Program-made: the position numbers and the translations under genes
Shown here: positions 43,674 to 53,723 of the stretch, in pieces
Position numbering within the stretch: position 1 is the first letter of the stretch
Layout: the number at the start of each line of letters is the position of its first letter
Notes under the pieces: generated by a model
What the model saw: the letters and a program-made list of their open reading frames with translations, nothing else
Databases searched by the model: none
Told to the model about the DNA's origin: nothing
Assembly: GCA_021648755.1 (NCBI GenBank)
Contig: JAKISG010000010.1
Span: forward strand, 11,546-75,545
Origin: Flavobacteriaceae bacterium
GTDB taxonomy: Bacteria; Bacteroidota; Bacteroidia; Flavobacteriales; Flavobacteriaceae
Direction of reading: 5' to 3'
Length of the DNA stretch: 64,000 bases

Positions 43674-44159
43674 TTAAAGAAATGTTTTATCAAACCCAAG
43701 TGGAAGTAAATTTTTTAAGGAAGGAGATTCAATTATTTTACCGGTTTCTCCCATAAACAGAAGTGTAATGTCTTTAGTTTGTTTTATTTCATATTCGGCT
43801 ATTACCTGTCTGCAAGAGCCACAAGGAGCAACAGGTTGATTAACTTTTTGATTATTTGATTTTGCAGAAATAACTATTTTTAAAATATCAATATTTGGAT
43901 ATTTTGAAGCAGCATAATATAATGCTACTCTTTCTGCGCATAAACCTGAAGGATAAGCAGCATTTTCTTGATTGCTACCTGTAATTACTTTTCCGTTGGC
44001 TAATAAAACAACTGTGCCAACTAAAAAATTGGAGTAAGGAGCATATGCTGTATCTCTTATATTAATTGCTTTTTTAAATAAAATAATATCTCCCTTAGAT
44101 AATTCACTCAAATCATTATAAACTGTAAAAGAAGTTGTAACGTTTATTTTTTTCATCAA
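43674..44159 (-). CDS. cdd: cytidine deaminase
   Basis: Deaminates cytidine and deoxycytidine in pyrimidine salvage. 161 residues with the zinc site: Cys and Glu in SGLCAERVALYYA (C-A-E) and the pair in APCGSCRQVIAEYE. Start at ATG 44159 or the adjacent ATG 44156. It sits downstream of porV and upstream of the globin gene on the minus strand. Confidence 0.95.
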   Translation of the reverse strand: MMKKINVTTSFTVYNDLSELSKGDIILFKKAINIRDTAYAPYSNFLVGTVVLLANGKVITGSNQENAAYPSGLCAERVALYYAASKYPNIDILKIVISAKSNNQKVNQPVAPCGSCRQVIAEYEIKQTKDITLLFMGETGKIIESPSLKNLLPLGFDKTFL

Positions 44160-44188
44160 AAATTACCTAAGGTATAAATTTTTTTTAT

Positions 44189-45334
44189 TTAAAATTCTTC
44201 AAAGAGGTCTCCAAAATCAAAGGAAATCGAAAAACGTAATGTATTTTCTAATGGATTATTAACATCTGAGGAATTCAATAAGTAAGAAACGTCAATTTTA
44301 CTAGATTTAAATTTAAAGCCAGCACCAAGAGTAAAAAACCTTCTTGCACCTTTAGTTTCGCTTTCATTAAAATAACCTAATCTAAAAGCAAAAGTTTTAT
44401 CATATTCATACTCTGCACCCAAAGACCAAGTAAACTCTTCTAATTCTTCGCTAAATCCGTCTGGAGCATCTCCAAACGATTGAAATATACCTGTGAAGAA
44501 ATCTACATCATTGTCTTTACCTTCTAAAATACCATCACCATCAATATCTCTTTGTGGTGTTGGTACTAATAATTTAGTAAATTCAATACTAGATTTAATA
44601 GTACTAAGATCGTCTAAAATAAAATCAAATCCACCGCCTAAACGCATATTTGTTGGTATAAAACTTTGTCGCCCACCTACTGTTAACTCAACTTTAGGTC
44701 CTATATTTGCAATACTCATACCTGCTCTCCAACGACCATTAAAATCACCATAATTTAATTCTTCTGATTGGTAATATGCACCTAAATCAACTGCAAAAGT
44801 ATTTATAGTTTGTAAATCAGAGTCATCTATTACTCTTATGGATAAATCAGAGCGTAAATAACGCATAGTTACAGCCATAGAGATACCGTCATTTAATTTT
44901 AGAGCATAAGAGACGTCAAAAGATAAATCATTTGGGTTTTCAGAACCAGTTGCTAGTCCTGTATTATCGGTTAGTTCAATAGTGCCTAGTGAGAAATAAG
45001 TTAAACTAGCAGCCCAAGCACTACGCTCGTTTAATTTATTTGTAAAAGTAACATTTCCTAAAAAAACATCATTAGTTAAATTTCTTAACCAAGGTGTATA
45101 ATTAACACCAACTGTAAATTGAGATTCTCCAAAAGCAAGTTTTGCAGCATTGTGATGTTGTGAATACGCATCTGGTGATGTGGCAACACCCATATCACCG
45201 AGACCTCCTGATCTAGCATCTGGTGAAATTAATTCAAAAGGAATTGCTGTTGTTAGTGTACTAACTTGTGCTGTAATATTATTTTGAACTAGTAAAATAA
45301 TAGCAAATAATACTTTATAAAATATTTTTTTCAT
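44189..45334 (-). CDS. porV: type IX secretion system outer-membrane protein PorV
   Basis: 381 residues with a signal peptide (MKKIFYKVLFAIILLVQNNITAQ). The mature N-terminus FELISPDARSGGLGDMGVATSPDAYSQHHNAAKLAF is the PorV/LptO signature, followed by a FadL-like beta-barrel ending RFSISFDFGDLFEEF. PorV is the shuttle that receives cargo from the translocon and delivers it to the attachment complex containing PorU. porU lies directly upstream on the same strand (67 bases), and gldJ is divergent, the usual Flavobacteriia arrangement. Confidence 0.95.
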   Translation of the reverse strand: MKKIFYKVLFAIILLVQNNITAQVSTLTTAIPFELISPDARSGGLGDMGVATSPDAYSQHHNAAKLAFGESQFTVGVNYTPWLRNLTNDVFLGNVTFTNKLNERSAWAASLTYFSLGTIELTDNTGLATGSENPNDLSFDVSYALKLNDGISMAVTMRYLRSDLSIRVIDDSDLQTINTFAVDLGAYYQSEELNYGDFNGRWRAGMSIANIGPKVELTVGGRQSFIPTNMRLGGGFDFILDDLSTIKSSIEFTKLLVPTPQRDIDGDGILEGKDNDVDFFTGIFQSFGDAPDGFSEELEEFTWSLGAEYEYDKTFAFRLGYFNESETKGARRFFTLGAGFKFKSSKIDVSYLLNSSDVNNPLENTLRFSISFDFGDLFEEF

Positions 45335-45400
45335 TTATAAGGGTTTTTTCTATTTATGATATTCATTTATTTTTCTATTAAGGTTACAAAGTTAAAAAAA

Positions 45401-48400
45401 TTATTGTAGTATGACTAATTTTTCAAATTTTTCTGACTGTAGTCCGTTTGAAAGAACTTTTACATTTAATTTATAGATATAGACACCTTTGCCTATTTTA
45501 TTACCAAAATCATCTAGACCATTCCAAACAATAGATCTAGAGTGTGTGCCATTGTTTAGTACAGTCTGGTTTAAGGTCTTAATTAATCTGCCTGAAACTG
45601 TAAAAATTTGCACCTGTGCTTCTAAGGTTTCACTAGGTTTGTTATGATTAAACCAAAACTCAGTATAATTTATAAATGGGTTAGGATAATTTAAAACATT
45701 GTCTAGAACTAAATCATTATCACTAACAACCACAAAGTTTAACGTTGCTTCTGATGAATTATTGTACGTGTCCCAAGATTTAAATGTAATGGTATGTAAG
45801 CCTACTTCTAAATTTCTAAAGGGAAATTTTACTTTACCTTTTCTAAAGTCATTTAATTCAGTTTCATAAAAATCATTCATAATAATAGGATTTGTTGCAT
45901 CACCATCTAAAATTGCAATAATATCATGATCTACTGCTGTTAATGAGGTGTTTATACCAGATTCATCTTCTAAAACAGCTAAAAATAAAGGGGATTCATT
46001 GGTGTTACCTCCATCTACAAATGATTCATCATTCATAAATAATTTTATGGTTGGTCCGATAGTATCTTCTGGAGCATCTTCATTTATACCACCAATAATA
46101 ATAGACGTATTATAGCCTGATTTATCTATGATTTGGTTGTCAGAATAAAAACTAAGTTTAGCATTTCCGTATGCAATCCTAATATCTCTTGGCGCAATAA
46201 AATCAAATTTCCATTCGCCATTAATTACAGAAGCTCTACCATTAAATATTTTACTTTCTCTGCTATCAAATACCATTGTATTTGGGCTACCAGTATAATT
46301 ATCGTTATTTAATGTTTCTCTGTCTGTTGATTTGTCATAAATAGTTACAAAAAGTTCCCCGTTAAAATCTGGAATTAAATGGTTGTTATTATCGGTTATA
46401 ATTCCTTTAAAATAAACATGAGATAATGCTTTTATAGTGTCTAACTGTTGATCTATAGGTGTATCGTTCATTTCGGTAATCCTTACACTTGGCTTTGCAA
46501 TAGGTAATTTCATTGCAGGGTCTCCAAAAAAGTAAATAAAAAACCGTTGTCTAAAATCAGTATTTTGATTTTTAGTTTTCATTAAACTCTCCGCAATTGT
46601 TAAATTATCGTTAGTATCAAATTCTAATAAATTATTAATTAAACCAACATTAAACCTTCCACCAGAATTGATATACACAGCGCGAGTTGTTGTTAACATA
46701 TTTACAGAACCACCATTTGCATTTGAAAATAAGAATTCACCTGCAGTATTTCTATTTGGATTATCTAATCTTGAAAATTCACAAGTAACCGTTATAAAGA
46801 GAGGTAATGTTTCTTTATTATGCCAGTTTTGTACTTGTGGTACATCTAAAATACGTTCGCTTGCCCAGCCATTCTCACCACCATGTCCAAAATAATTTAG
46901 AATAAGAGAACCTCTCTCAATGGCATTAGTTATAGCCTCTTTTACGGTAGGGTACCGTTCACCACCCGCATTAATCTCTTGCACAAATGCATCTGCATAT
47001 ATTTTCGTTATATTATAAACAGGCTTATTATCTTTAATATTATCTGCTATTAACTCTGTATTTTCTTGTAAGTCAAAATTATAACTCTCGTTATCTAAAT
47101 CATCGGCGACTAAAGAAATATGACTTCTCCATTTACCAAATGCTTCTTTTTGATAATAAGATAATGTTCTATCGATTGCAGATTTTGCTTCTATACTATT
47201 TTTAACAGGCATTCTCCCTGTTGCAACATCTTTCATATCATTTATTAAATTTGCATTTCTAGAAAAAAAACCTTCATTATCATCCATCATACCAAAAAAA
47301 TCGTCGGTTACAAATGATTCGGCTAAATCAAGACTATTAACCGACTGAAATGCAACTATATCTATAGGGCCATTATTTTCTTCAATATTTTTAAAATCAA
47401 AAGAAGTATCACCAAACAACAATACATACTTTATTCTTTTTTCTGTTGTCGAAGCGTTTAGGTATAAATGCCTTATAAAATCTCTAATTGCAGTCACATC
47501 TTTTGCTCCTGAACTAAATTCATTATAAATTTTTTCAGGATTAAGAATCAAAGTAGTAAAACCAGAATTTTGTTTGTGATAATCTGCTAATCGTTGTGCT
47601 TCACTTCTCAACTCATCAGTTGTTATAATTAAATAATCAATATCTTTAATAGCATGTAGATTCTGATTTTCAACGAGCCTATTTTGAATTATTTCAGGCT
47701 CGTAATAATCATTTTCATTTAAAATAAGATACTCATTTAAAATACCTCCAGATGTTTTAAAACTAAAATCATTTCCTGTAGATTGGTTGCTTACTTGACT
47801 TACATTTATTTTGTCAGTTACATTCCAAATTTGAAAAATATTGGAACTATTTTGAATTTGATATGCAACAACACCTGTTTGGCTTGCTGCCTGATAGTTT
47901 CTAAAAGAAAATTGTTTGTCTCTAGCAATTAAATTTTTAACACCATTAACCTCAATATAATCTAAATAAGCTCTAGTTGACGGGTTATTATTACTATCAT
48001 AGACAACTTCAATATTTAAAGATTCATTTGTTGCAGTAAAATTAGCATTTCCAGTATTTGTCTTACCAACCTGAGTGCTTGGATTTGGGTTAGAGATAAA
48101 ATAACTAAAAAGATTTTGACCTTCTATATTTAATGTAAAATTACAACTAGCAGTAGCGCCGCTTTTCATTTTAATATTAATAGGTTTAGTAAGGTCTAAA
48201 TCTGTAAAATTAAAAGTAAAAACTTGGGTATTTTCTATCTGAAAACTTTCGCCATAAAATTCTTGTCCAAAACTATCAAAGTTAAGTACATCTTTTTCGT
48301 GCAACATCGTATCATTAAAAGTAGTAACAGTTAAATCAGGTGTAGTATTGATACTGGCTTGTGTTTGAATCCTTTTGCCTAAATCATCTGCAACAGTAAT

Positions 48401-49240
48401 ATAATAATAAGCTTTATCACTATAAATATTAGTTTGATGTGTTGCTAAATTGTTATTTATATCATGTTTCCAAATATCTGGACCTTGCGCATAAAATAAA
48501 ATATAATCATTACTATCAAAACTCCCATCCTCTTCACCACTAAAATAAATAGCATTTTCTTGAATATCATCATACCTAAAATCACTATTTAATTCATTTA
48601 GCATAGCGCCACCGTTGCCGTAAATTTTAATATTTTTAGGGTTAACACCAGTATTTAAACCTAAACTCCTAATAAAAGAACGGCTTAACTTATAAACACC
48701 AGTTGTATCAACTGCAAATTTATACCAATTACCAAAAGAAAAAGGAGAGTCATGAACGGTAGAAAATGATTTTGTTTTTGTTTTTGGAGTTAATTGATAT
48801 TCTATTTCAAAAGATTCTATTTTTTTAAGAATACCATCTGACAATAGTAAAGGTGTGATATTTAATACTGCAAAAGACTCATTTCTTGTGTTTTTTATTT
48901 CAAAACTACTTTTTAATTTGGTAGGAAAATGTTGCTGACTTTCTTTATGAAATGTTTTTTTTGAAGCCGTTTTGTACACTATATTTTTAACTTTAAAAGA
49001 CATCACTTTTAAATTACTATTTACTTTCCAAGAACTGCTATAAGTAGGTAAAAAATAATGATCAAAAGAACCACCTTCTACTGTTGGTATGATAGTCGAA
49101 GTGTTACTTTTAGTAGAAATTACAGCAAATTCAGTTTTATCTTTCCAATGTAATTGAAAACTTTTTGATTTTTTTTGCCCGTAATTATTTAATACAATTA
49201 ATCCTATTAATATAAAGGATAGATAAATTTTGTTTTGCAT
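45401..49240 (-). CDS. porU: type IX secretion system C25-type sortase PorU
   Basis: 1279 residues, cleaves the C-terminal domain from T9SS cargo at the cell surface. Signal peptide at the start. The gingipain-type C25 domain (about 550-950) holds the His of YFGHGGENGWASE and the Cys of TVTCEFSRLDNPNR. The C-terminal 90 residues form a T9SS-like beta domain (NYPNPFINYTEFWFNH, GKGVYIYKLNVK). Long beta-rich Ig-type regions lie between. Operon with porV. Confidence 0.95.
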   Translation of the reverse strand: MQNKIYLSFILIGLIVLNNYGQKKSKSFQLHWKDKTEFAVISTKSNTSTIIPTVEGGSFDHYFLPTYSSSWKVNSNLKVMSFKVKNIVYKTASKKTFHKESQQHFPTKLKSSFEIKNTRNESFAVLNITPLLLSDGILKKIESFEIEYQLTPKTKTKSFSTVHDSPFSFGNWYKFAVDTTGVYKLSRSFIRSLGLNTGVNPKNIKIYGNGGAMLNELNSDFRYDDIQENAIYFSGEEDGSFDSNDYILFYAQGPDIWKHDINNNLATHQTNIYSDKAYYYITVADDLGKRIQTQASINTTPDLTVTTFNDTMLHEKDVLNFDSFGQEFYGESFQIENTQVFTFNFTDLDLTKPINIKMKSGATASCNFTLNIEGQNLFSYFISNPNPSTQVGKTNTGNANFTATNESLNIEVVYDSNNNPSTRAYLDYIEVNGVKNLIARDKQFSFRNYQAASQTGVVAYQIQNSSNIFQIWNVTDKINVSQVSNQSTGNDFSFKTSGGILNEYLILNENDYYEPEIIQNRLVENQNLHAIKDIDYLIITTDELRSEAQRLADYHKQNSGFTTLILNPEKIYNEFSSGAKDVTAIRDFIRHLYLNASTTEKRIKYVLLFGDTSFDFKNIEENNGPIDIVAFQSVNSLDLAESFVTDDFFGMMDDNEGFFSRNANLINDMKDVATGRMPVKNSIEAKSAIDRTLSYYQKEAFGKWRSHISLVADDLDNESYNFDLQENTELIADNIKDNKPVYNITKIYADAFVQEINAGGERYPTVKEAITNAIERGSLILNYFGHGGENGWASERILDVPQVQNWHNKETLPLFITVTCEFSRLDNPNRNTAGEFLFSNANGGSVNMLTTTRAVYINSGGRFNVGLINNLLEFDTNDNLTIAESLMKTKNQNTDFRQRFFIYFFGDPAMKLPIAKPSVRITEMNDTPIDQQLDTIKALSHVYFKGIITDNNNHLIPDFNGELFVTIYDKSTDRETLNNDNYTGSPNTMVFDSRESKIFNGRASVINGEWKFDFIAPRDIRIAYGNAKLSFYSDNQIIDKSGYNTSIIIGGINEDAPEDTIGPTIKLFMNDESFVDGGNTNESPLFLAVLEDESGINTSLTAVDHDIIAILDGDATNPIIMNDFYETELNDFRKGKVKFPFRNLEVGLHTITFKSWDTYNNSSEATLNFVVVSDNDLVLDNVLNYPNPFINYTEFWFNHNKPSETLEAQVQIFTVSGRLIKTLNQTVLNNGTHSRSIVWNGLDDFGNKIGKGVYIYKLNVKVLSNGLQSEKFEKLVILQ

Positions 49241-49429
49241 ACTTTAAATAAACGTATTTTTAATTTGATTATTTTATTTTTTATGTAAAATTATAATAAA
49301 GAATAAATACAAACGTTATTTAGCAACGATATTTAAGGTTGTTGTAAATTTAATATATAAATTACTTGTGTGAAAACATTATTATTGTAAATTGCGACAC
49401 TTTTTAGAATATATAAAATAAAAAAAAGT

Positions 49430-51148
49430 ATGATAAATATGAAATTAAACAAGGGTATAAAATTTTTATTTTTGACGTTAATAATTATTTCATTAGCGAA
49501 CTGTGGGGGTAAAAATAGAGGCACATCAAATTTAACGGGTTGGAAATTTAGTGATTATGATGGTGGAGCAGGTGCCAATTACAAAGGGCAAACAACACCT
49601 CTAGGAATGGTGCTTATAGAAGGTGGCGCTTTTACAATGGGGCATGTTCAAGATGATGTAATGTTTGACTGGAATACGACACCTGTTAAAATGCAAGTAC
49701 GCTCATTTTATATAGATGAAGCGGAAGTAACAAACAGAGAGTATAGATTATTTTTACAATGGATGGAACAAACCTACCCACCAAACAATGATAATTATAG
49801 AAACATCTACACTTCGGTTTTGCCAGACACTTTGGTTTGGCGTAATACTTTAGGTGATGCAGAATTGTTGACAGAAACTTATTTACGCCACCCTTCTTAT
49901 AACCAATATCCAGTTGTAGGTGTTTCTTGGGTGCAAGCAGTAGAATATTGTAAGTGGAGAACCAATATGGTTAATGAAAAAATATTGATGGATAAAGGTA
50001 TTTTAAATCCGTTACACGAAATAGATAGTTTAAAAATAGAAGGTAAAAATCGTTTTGACACAGATGTTTATTTGTCTGACCCAAACTTATTATTTGATGG
50101 TGATTCTACTATTTATAAAAGAGGACTGCCAGATTTAAAAGCAAAATCGAAAGGATCAAGAGGTAGAGGAAGTAGAGGTTCAAGGTCAAGAGGTAGTCGA
50201 GGGTCAAAAGGAGGATTTACAGGTAGACATGTAAAAGTTGCTGATGGTATTTTAACCCAAAAATTTAGACTACCTTCTGAAGTTGAATGGGAATTTGCAG
50301 CAAAAGCTTTAGTAGAAAATAGAGAGTATAATACTTTACAAGGAAGAAAAAAATTCTCTTGGAATGGTAAATACACCAGAAGTAAATCAAAAAGAACTAA
50401 AGGTGATCAGCAAGCAAACTTTAAATACGGTAAAGGGAACTATAGTGGTTTACCAGGTTGGAGTGATGACGGTGCCGATATTACAAATGCTATAAAATCA
50501 TACAAACCAAACGCTCTTGGATTATATGATATGACTGGTAATGTGGCAGAATGGGTTTCAGACGTATATAGACCAATAGTTGACAATGACGCTAATGACT
50601 TTAATTATTATAGAGGTAACTCTTATGAAAAAAAATTAATTGATGAAAATGGTAAAGTTGTAGTTGTTGATTATAATTCTGTACAATATGATACTTTAGA
50701 TAATGGTACCATTAAAGCAAAATTTTTACCAGGAAGTTTGAAATATATTCCGATTACAAAGTCAGATGCTTTTATGAGAGATAACTATGAGAAATCTTAT
50801 AATGTAGATAGTAAAGATGGTGATATACAATCAACTAAAAAATTCTATATAGACGAAGAAGAATTAGAAACAAAACCTAGAATGTATAATTCGCCTAAAA
50901 TACCTAGAGAAATAGGAGAAAGTGGTTATAGAAGACAAGAATACGATAAAAAAATTAGAACTACTTTGATTAGTGATAAGACTAGAGTGTATAAAGGAGG
51001 CTCTTGGAAAGATAGATCTTATTGGTTAGACCCTTCTCAACGAAGATATTTACCACAATATATGGCTACTAACTATATTGGCTTTAGATGCGCAACAGAT
51101 AGATTAGGACCAATGACTAATACTAAAAGAAAAGCTTATCATAAATAA
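49430..51148 (+). CDS. gldJ: gliding motility lipoprotein GldJ
   Basis: 572 residues (569 from the ATG at 49439). A lipoprotein signal ends FLTLIIISLANCGGKNRG. The SUMF1/formylglycine-generating-like domain is split: GMVLIEGGAFTMGHVQDD, VTNREYRLFLQWM, YPVVGVSWVQAVEYCKWR, FRLPSEVEWEFAAKAL, ALGLYDMTGNVAEWVSDV and VYKGGSWKDRSYWLDPSQRRYL. GldJ is required for gliding and T9SS function and stabilises GldK. An Arg-Gly-Ser-rich stretch (about 240-262, RGRGSRGSRSRGSRG) interrupts the domain. Followed by a strong terminator. Confidence 0.95.
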   Translation: MINMKLNKGIKFLFLTLIIISLANCGGKNRGTSNLTGWKFSDYDGGAGANYKGQTTPLGMVLIEGGAFTMGHVQDDVMFDWNTTPVKMQVRSFYIDEAEVTNREYRLFLQWMEQTYPPNNDNYRNIYTSVLPDTLVWRNTLGDAELLTETYLRHPSYNQYPVVGVSWVQAVEYCKWRTNMVNEKILMDKGILNPLHEIDSLKIEGKNRFDTDVYLSDPNLLFDGDSTIYKRGLPDLKAKSKGSRGRGSRGSRSRGSRGSKGGFTGRHVKVADGILTQKFRLPSEVEWEFAAKALVENREYNTLQGRKKFSWNGKYTRSKSKRTKGDQQANFKYGKGNYSGLPGWSDDGADITNAIKSYKPNALGLYDMTGNVAEWVSDVYRPIVDNDANDFNYYRGNSYEKKLIDENGKVVVVDYNSVQYDTLDNGTIKAKFLPGSLKYIPITKSDAFMRDNYEKSYNVDSKDGDIQSTKKFYIDEEELETKPRMYNSPKIPREIGESGYRRQEYDKKIRTTLISDKTRVYKGGSWKDRSYWLDPSQRRYLPQYMATNYIGFRCATDRLGPMTNTKRKAYHK

Positions 51149-51166
51149 GTAAATTGAAATATATGT

Positions 51167-51194
51167 AAAAATCCCGTTTTAACGGGATTTTTTT
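51167..51194 (+). terminator. intrinsic terminator after gldJ
   Basis: AAAAATCCCGT pairs with ACGGGATTTTT around a 4-base loop (51178-51181), followed by more T residues. The clearest G+C-rich stem-loop in the window. Confidence 0.9.
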
Positions 51195-51208
51195 ATGGTC
51201 TATTTTTT

Positions 51209-51240
51209 TTTGTTAAATTTAGGATTTATCCCTATTTTTA
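51209..51240 (+). promoter_or_regulatory. probable promoter of murF
   Basis: TTTG (51209-51212), 20-base spacer, TATTTTTA (51233-51240), one mismatch in the -7 box. The murF ATG follows within 5 bases, so the leader would be very short. Confidence 0.4.
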
Positions 51241-51244
51241 CAAC

Positions 51245-52522
51245 ATGATTACAACATTATATACCTTGTTCTTAAAAAGTAAAGGCGTTAGTACAGATAC
51301 TAGAAAAATTATAAAAAAATCCCTTTTTTTTGCCTTAAAAGGAGAAAAGTACAATGCAAATAAATTTGCTTTAGAGGCCTTAAAAAAAGGAGCATCTTAT
51401 GCTGTGGTCGATGAAAAAAAATACCAAACAGATAAAAGAATTATTTTAGTAAACAATGTGTTAAAAGCATTACAAAGCCTAGCAACACATCATAGAAAAG
51501 AGTTAGATATATCTATAATTTCATTAACTGGTAGTAACGGTAAAACTACAACAAAAGAACTTATAGATGCGGTACTTACAACAACGTTTAATACAACAGC
51601 AACAAAAGGTAATTTAAACAATCATATTGGTGTACCCCTAACTTTATTATCTATGACAAAACAAACGGAAATAGGTGTAGTAGAATTCGGAGCAAACCAC
51701 TCTAAAGAAATTGCCTTTTTATGTAATATAACAAAGCCAAACTATGGTTATATCACTAATTTTGGTAAAGCACATTTAGAAGGTTTTGGCTCTTTAGAAG
51801 GTGTAATAAATGCAAAAACAGAATTATATACCTATTTAAAAGAAAATAAGCAAACTGTTTTTATAAATATAAACGATACAGTTCAAGTAGAAAGATCAAA
51901 AGGAATTAAAAAAATAATTACTTTTGGACAAAAAACAGCAACTTATACCATTGAGTTTGTAGATGCTAATCCGTTTGTTATTATTAAAGTAAACAATATA
52001 ATAATAACAACTAAACTTATAGGGAGTTATAATTTTAGTAATATAGCCATTGCCATTACAATTGGGTTACACTTTAAAATTAATATAGAAACAATAAAGA
52101 ATGCTTTAGAAAATTATACACCAAATAATAATAGATCACAAATAATAGACTTAAAATCAAATAAAATTATTTTAGATGCCTATAATGCAAACCCAACAAG
52201 TATGCAATGTGCAATAGATAATTTTGATACTATAAAAGACACTCGTAAAATGGCTATTTTAGGTGATATGTTTGAATTAGGAGATTACGCTAAAACTGAG
52301 CATCAAAATATAGTAGACTTAGTAAATAAATCTACTATTGATAAAATTTATTTATTAGGTGAAAATTTTCATAAAACTATAATTAATTCTGATAAAATTC
52401 AAAAATTCAAAACTTTTACCGCTTTTGAATCAGAATTTAAAAAACTAAAAATTACAAATATTTCCATATTAATAAAAGCATCAAGAGGTATGGCTTTAGA
52501 GCGTGTTTTAGATTTAATTTAA
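51245..52522 (+). CDS. murF: UDP-N-acetylmuramoyl-tripeptide--D-alanyl-D-alanine ligase
   Basis: Adds D-Ala-D-Ala to the UDP-MurNAc tripeptide, the last cytoplasmic step of peptidoglycan precursor synthesis. 425 residues with the Mur ligase ATP loop LTGSNGKTTTKELIDAVL, GNLNNHIGVPLTLL, FGANHSKEI and the C-terminal NNRSQIIDLKSNKIILDAYNANPTSM and AILGDMFELG. Stand-alone gene, not in a dcw cluster. Confidence 0.96.
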   Translation: MITTLYTLFLKSKGVSTDTRKIIKKSLFFALKGEKYNANKFALEALKKGASYAVVDEKKYQTDKRIILVNNVLKALQSLATHHRKELDISIISLTGSNGKTTTKELIDAVLTTTFNTTATKGNLNNHIGVPLTLLSMTKQTEIGVVEFGANHSKEIAFLCNITKPNYGYITNFGKAHLEGFGSLEGVINAKTELYTYLKENKQTVFININDTVQVERSKGIKKIITFGQKTATYTIEFVDANPFVIIKVNNIIITTKLIGSYNFSNIAIAITIGLHFKINIETIKNALENYTPNNNRSQIIDLKSNKIILDAYNANPTSMQCAIDNFDTIKDTRKMAILGDMFELGDYAKTEHQNIVDLVNKSTIDKIYLLGENFHKTIINSDKIQKFKTFTAFESEFKKLKITNISILIKASRGMALERVLDLI

Positions 52523-52622
52523 GTTTTTTAAAATTTACTTCTAATTTGATTATTATACAACAATAAGTAAAATTGATAACTTTATAAAGAATAGATATTT
52601 AATTATAGCAAGTAAAGTATAG

Positions 52623-52638
52623 TAATTTTGTAGATTTG
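52623..52638 (+). promoter_or_regulatory. two adjacent -7 elements of the peroxiredoxin gene
   Basis: TAATTTTG (52623-52630) is followed directly by TAGATTTG (52631-52638), two TAnnTTTG matches back to back, 38-53 bases before the ATG. Alternative transcript starts are possible. Confidence 0.5.
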
Positions 52639-52675
52639 TACCTGTAAATAATAATAATTTTAAAATAATATAATT

Positions 52676-53314
52676 ATGGCATTAGTAGGTAGAAAATTTC
52701 CAAATATTGCAGTAGATGCAATGAATGCAATGGGAGACACGTTTAAGGTAAATATCTTTGAAGAAGCAGTAAATAAAGGTAAAAAAGTATTACTTTTTTG
52801 GTATCCAAAAGACTTTACATTTGTTTGTCCAACAGAAATCAGAGCATTTCAAGATGCGTTAGCAGATTTTGAAAAAAGAAATACGATAGTTATCGGAGCA
52901 TCTTGTGACACACCAGAGGTTCATTTTGCGTGGTTAAATACAAGTAAAGATGATGGAGGTATTGAAGGAGTGACTTTTCCGTTATTAGCAGATACAAATA
53001 GAAACTTATCTACATTGTTAGATATTTTAGATATTGAAGCAGGAGAATATGATGAAGAAAATGATTTAGTTCTAGTTGAAGGCTCTAACGTTACATTTAG
53101 AGCAACTTATTTAATTGATGAAGAAGGTAAAATCTTTCATGAAAGTGTAAATGATATGCCTTTAGGAAGAAATGTAGCAGAATACTTACGTTTAGTAGAT
53201 GCTTATACACATGTACAAGAAAAAGGAGAAGTGTGTCCAGCAAACTGGGAAGAAGGAAAAGACGCAATGAGTGCAACAAGAGATGGTGTTGCTGCATATT
53301 TAAGTTCACATTAA
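52676..53314 (+). CDS. typical 2-Cys peroxiredoxin (AhpC/TSA family)
   Basis: Reduces hydrogen and organic peroxides. 212 residues: peroxidatic Cys in YPKDFTFVCPTEIRAFQDAL, resolving Cys in GEVCPANWEEGKD, and the conserved MPLGRNVAEYLRLVDA before it. No signal peptide, so cytoplasmic. The thioredoxin-like gene just downstream is a plausible electron donor. No AhpF or OxyR-type gene is nearby. Confidence 0.94.
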   Translation: MALVGRKFPNIAVDAMNAMGDTFKVNIFEEAVNKGKKVLLFWYPKDFTFVCPTEIRAFQDALADFEKRNTIVIGASCDTPEVHFAWLNTSKDDGGIEGVTFPLLADTNRNLSTLLDILDIEAGEYDEENDLVLVEGSNVTFRATYLIDEEGKIFHESVNDMPLGRNVAEYLRLVDAYTHVQEKGEVCPANWEEGKDAMSATRDGVAAYLSSH

Positions 53315-53324
53315 TATAAATTAG

Positions 53325-53363
53325 CAGTGTTCAGTTAACAAGTAAACTGTCAACTGAACACTG
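53325..53363. repeat. 12-bp perfect inverted repeat between peroxiredoxin and thioredoxin genes
   Basis: CAGTGTTCAGTT (53325-53336) pairs with AACTGAACACTG (53352-53363) around a 15-base loop. There is no T run, so it is more likely an interspersed palindromic element or an mRNA-stability hairpin than a terminator. The arms are more G+C rich than the surrounding DNA. Confidence 0.75.
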
Positions 53364-53384
53364 AATAGTAAAAACTAGAAAAGC

Positions 53385-53693
53385 ATGTTAATAGAATTAC
53401 AAGAAGATAATTTAGCAAAAATAATTGCAGATAACAATAAAGTTATGGTGCAATATATGGCAACTTGGTGTGGCAACTGTAGAATAATGAAACCTAAATT
53501 TAAGAAATTAGCAGATGAGAACGAAACCATACCTTTTGTTTTAGTAGATGCTGAGAAATTTCCAGAATCAAGAAAATTAGCAATAGTTGATAATTTACCA
53601 ACTTTTGCCTCTTTTAAAGATGGTAAAAAACTAAATCAAACACAAACCAATAAGTTTGATGTTTTAAAAAGTTTAGTTAATGAAGTAGTTTAA
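53385..53693 (+). CDS. thioredoxin-like protein (CGNC)
   Basis: 102 residues with a thioredoxin fold: VMVQYMATWCGNCRIMKPKFKKLA and the cis-Pro region VDNLPTFASFKDGK. The active site is CGNC instead of CGPC, which should give a different redox potential. No signal peptide. It sits between the 2-Cys peroxiredoxin and the DUF6952 gene and probably works with the peroxiredoxin; this is inferred from order. Confidence 0.88.
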   Translation: MLIELQEDNLAKIIADNNKVMVQYMATWCGNCRIMKPKFKKLADENETIPFVLVDAEKFPESRKLAIVDNLPTFASFKDGKKLNQTQTNKFDVLKSLVNEVV

Positions 53694-53723
53694 TAAAATA
53701 GTAGATCATCAGCCCAATTAACC

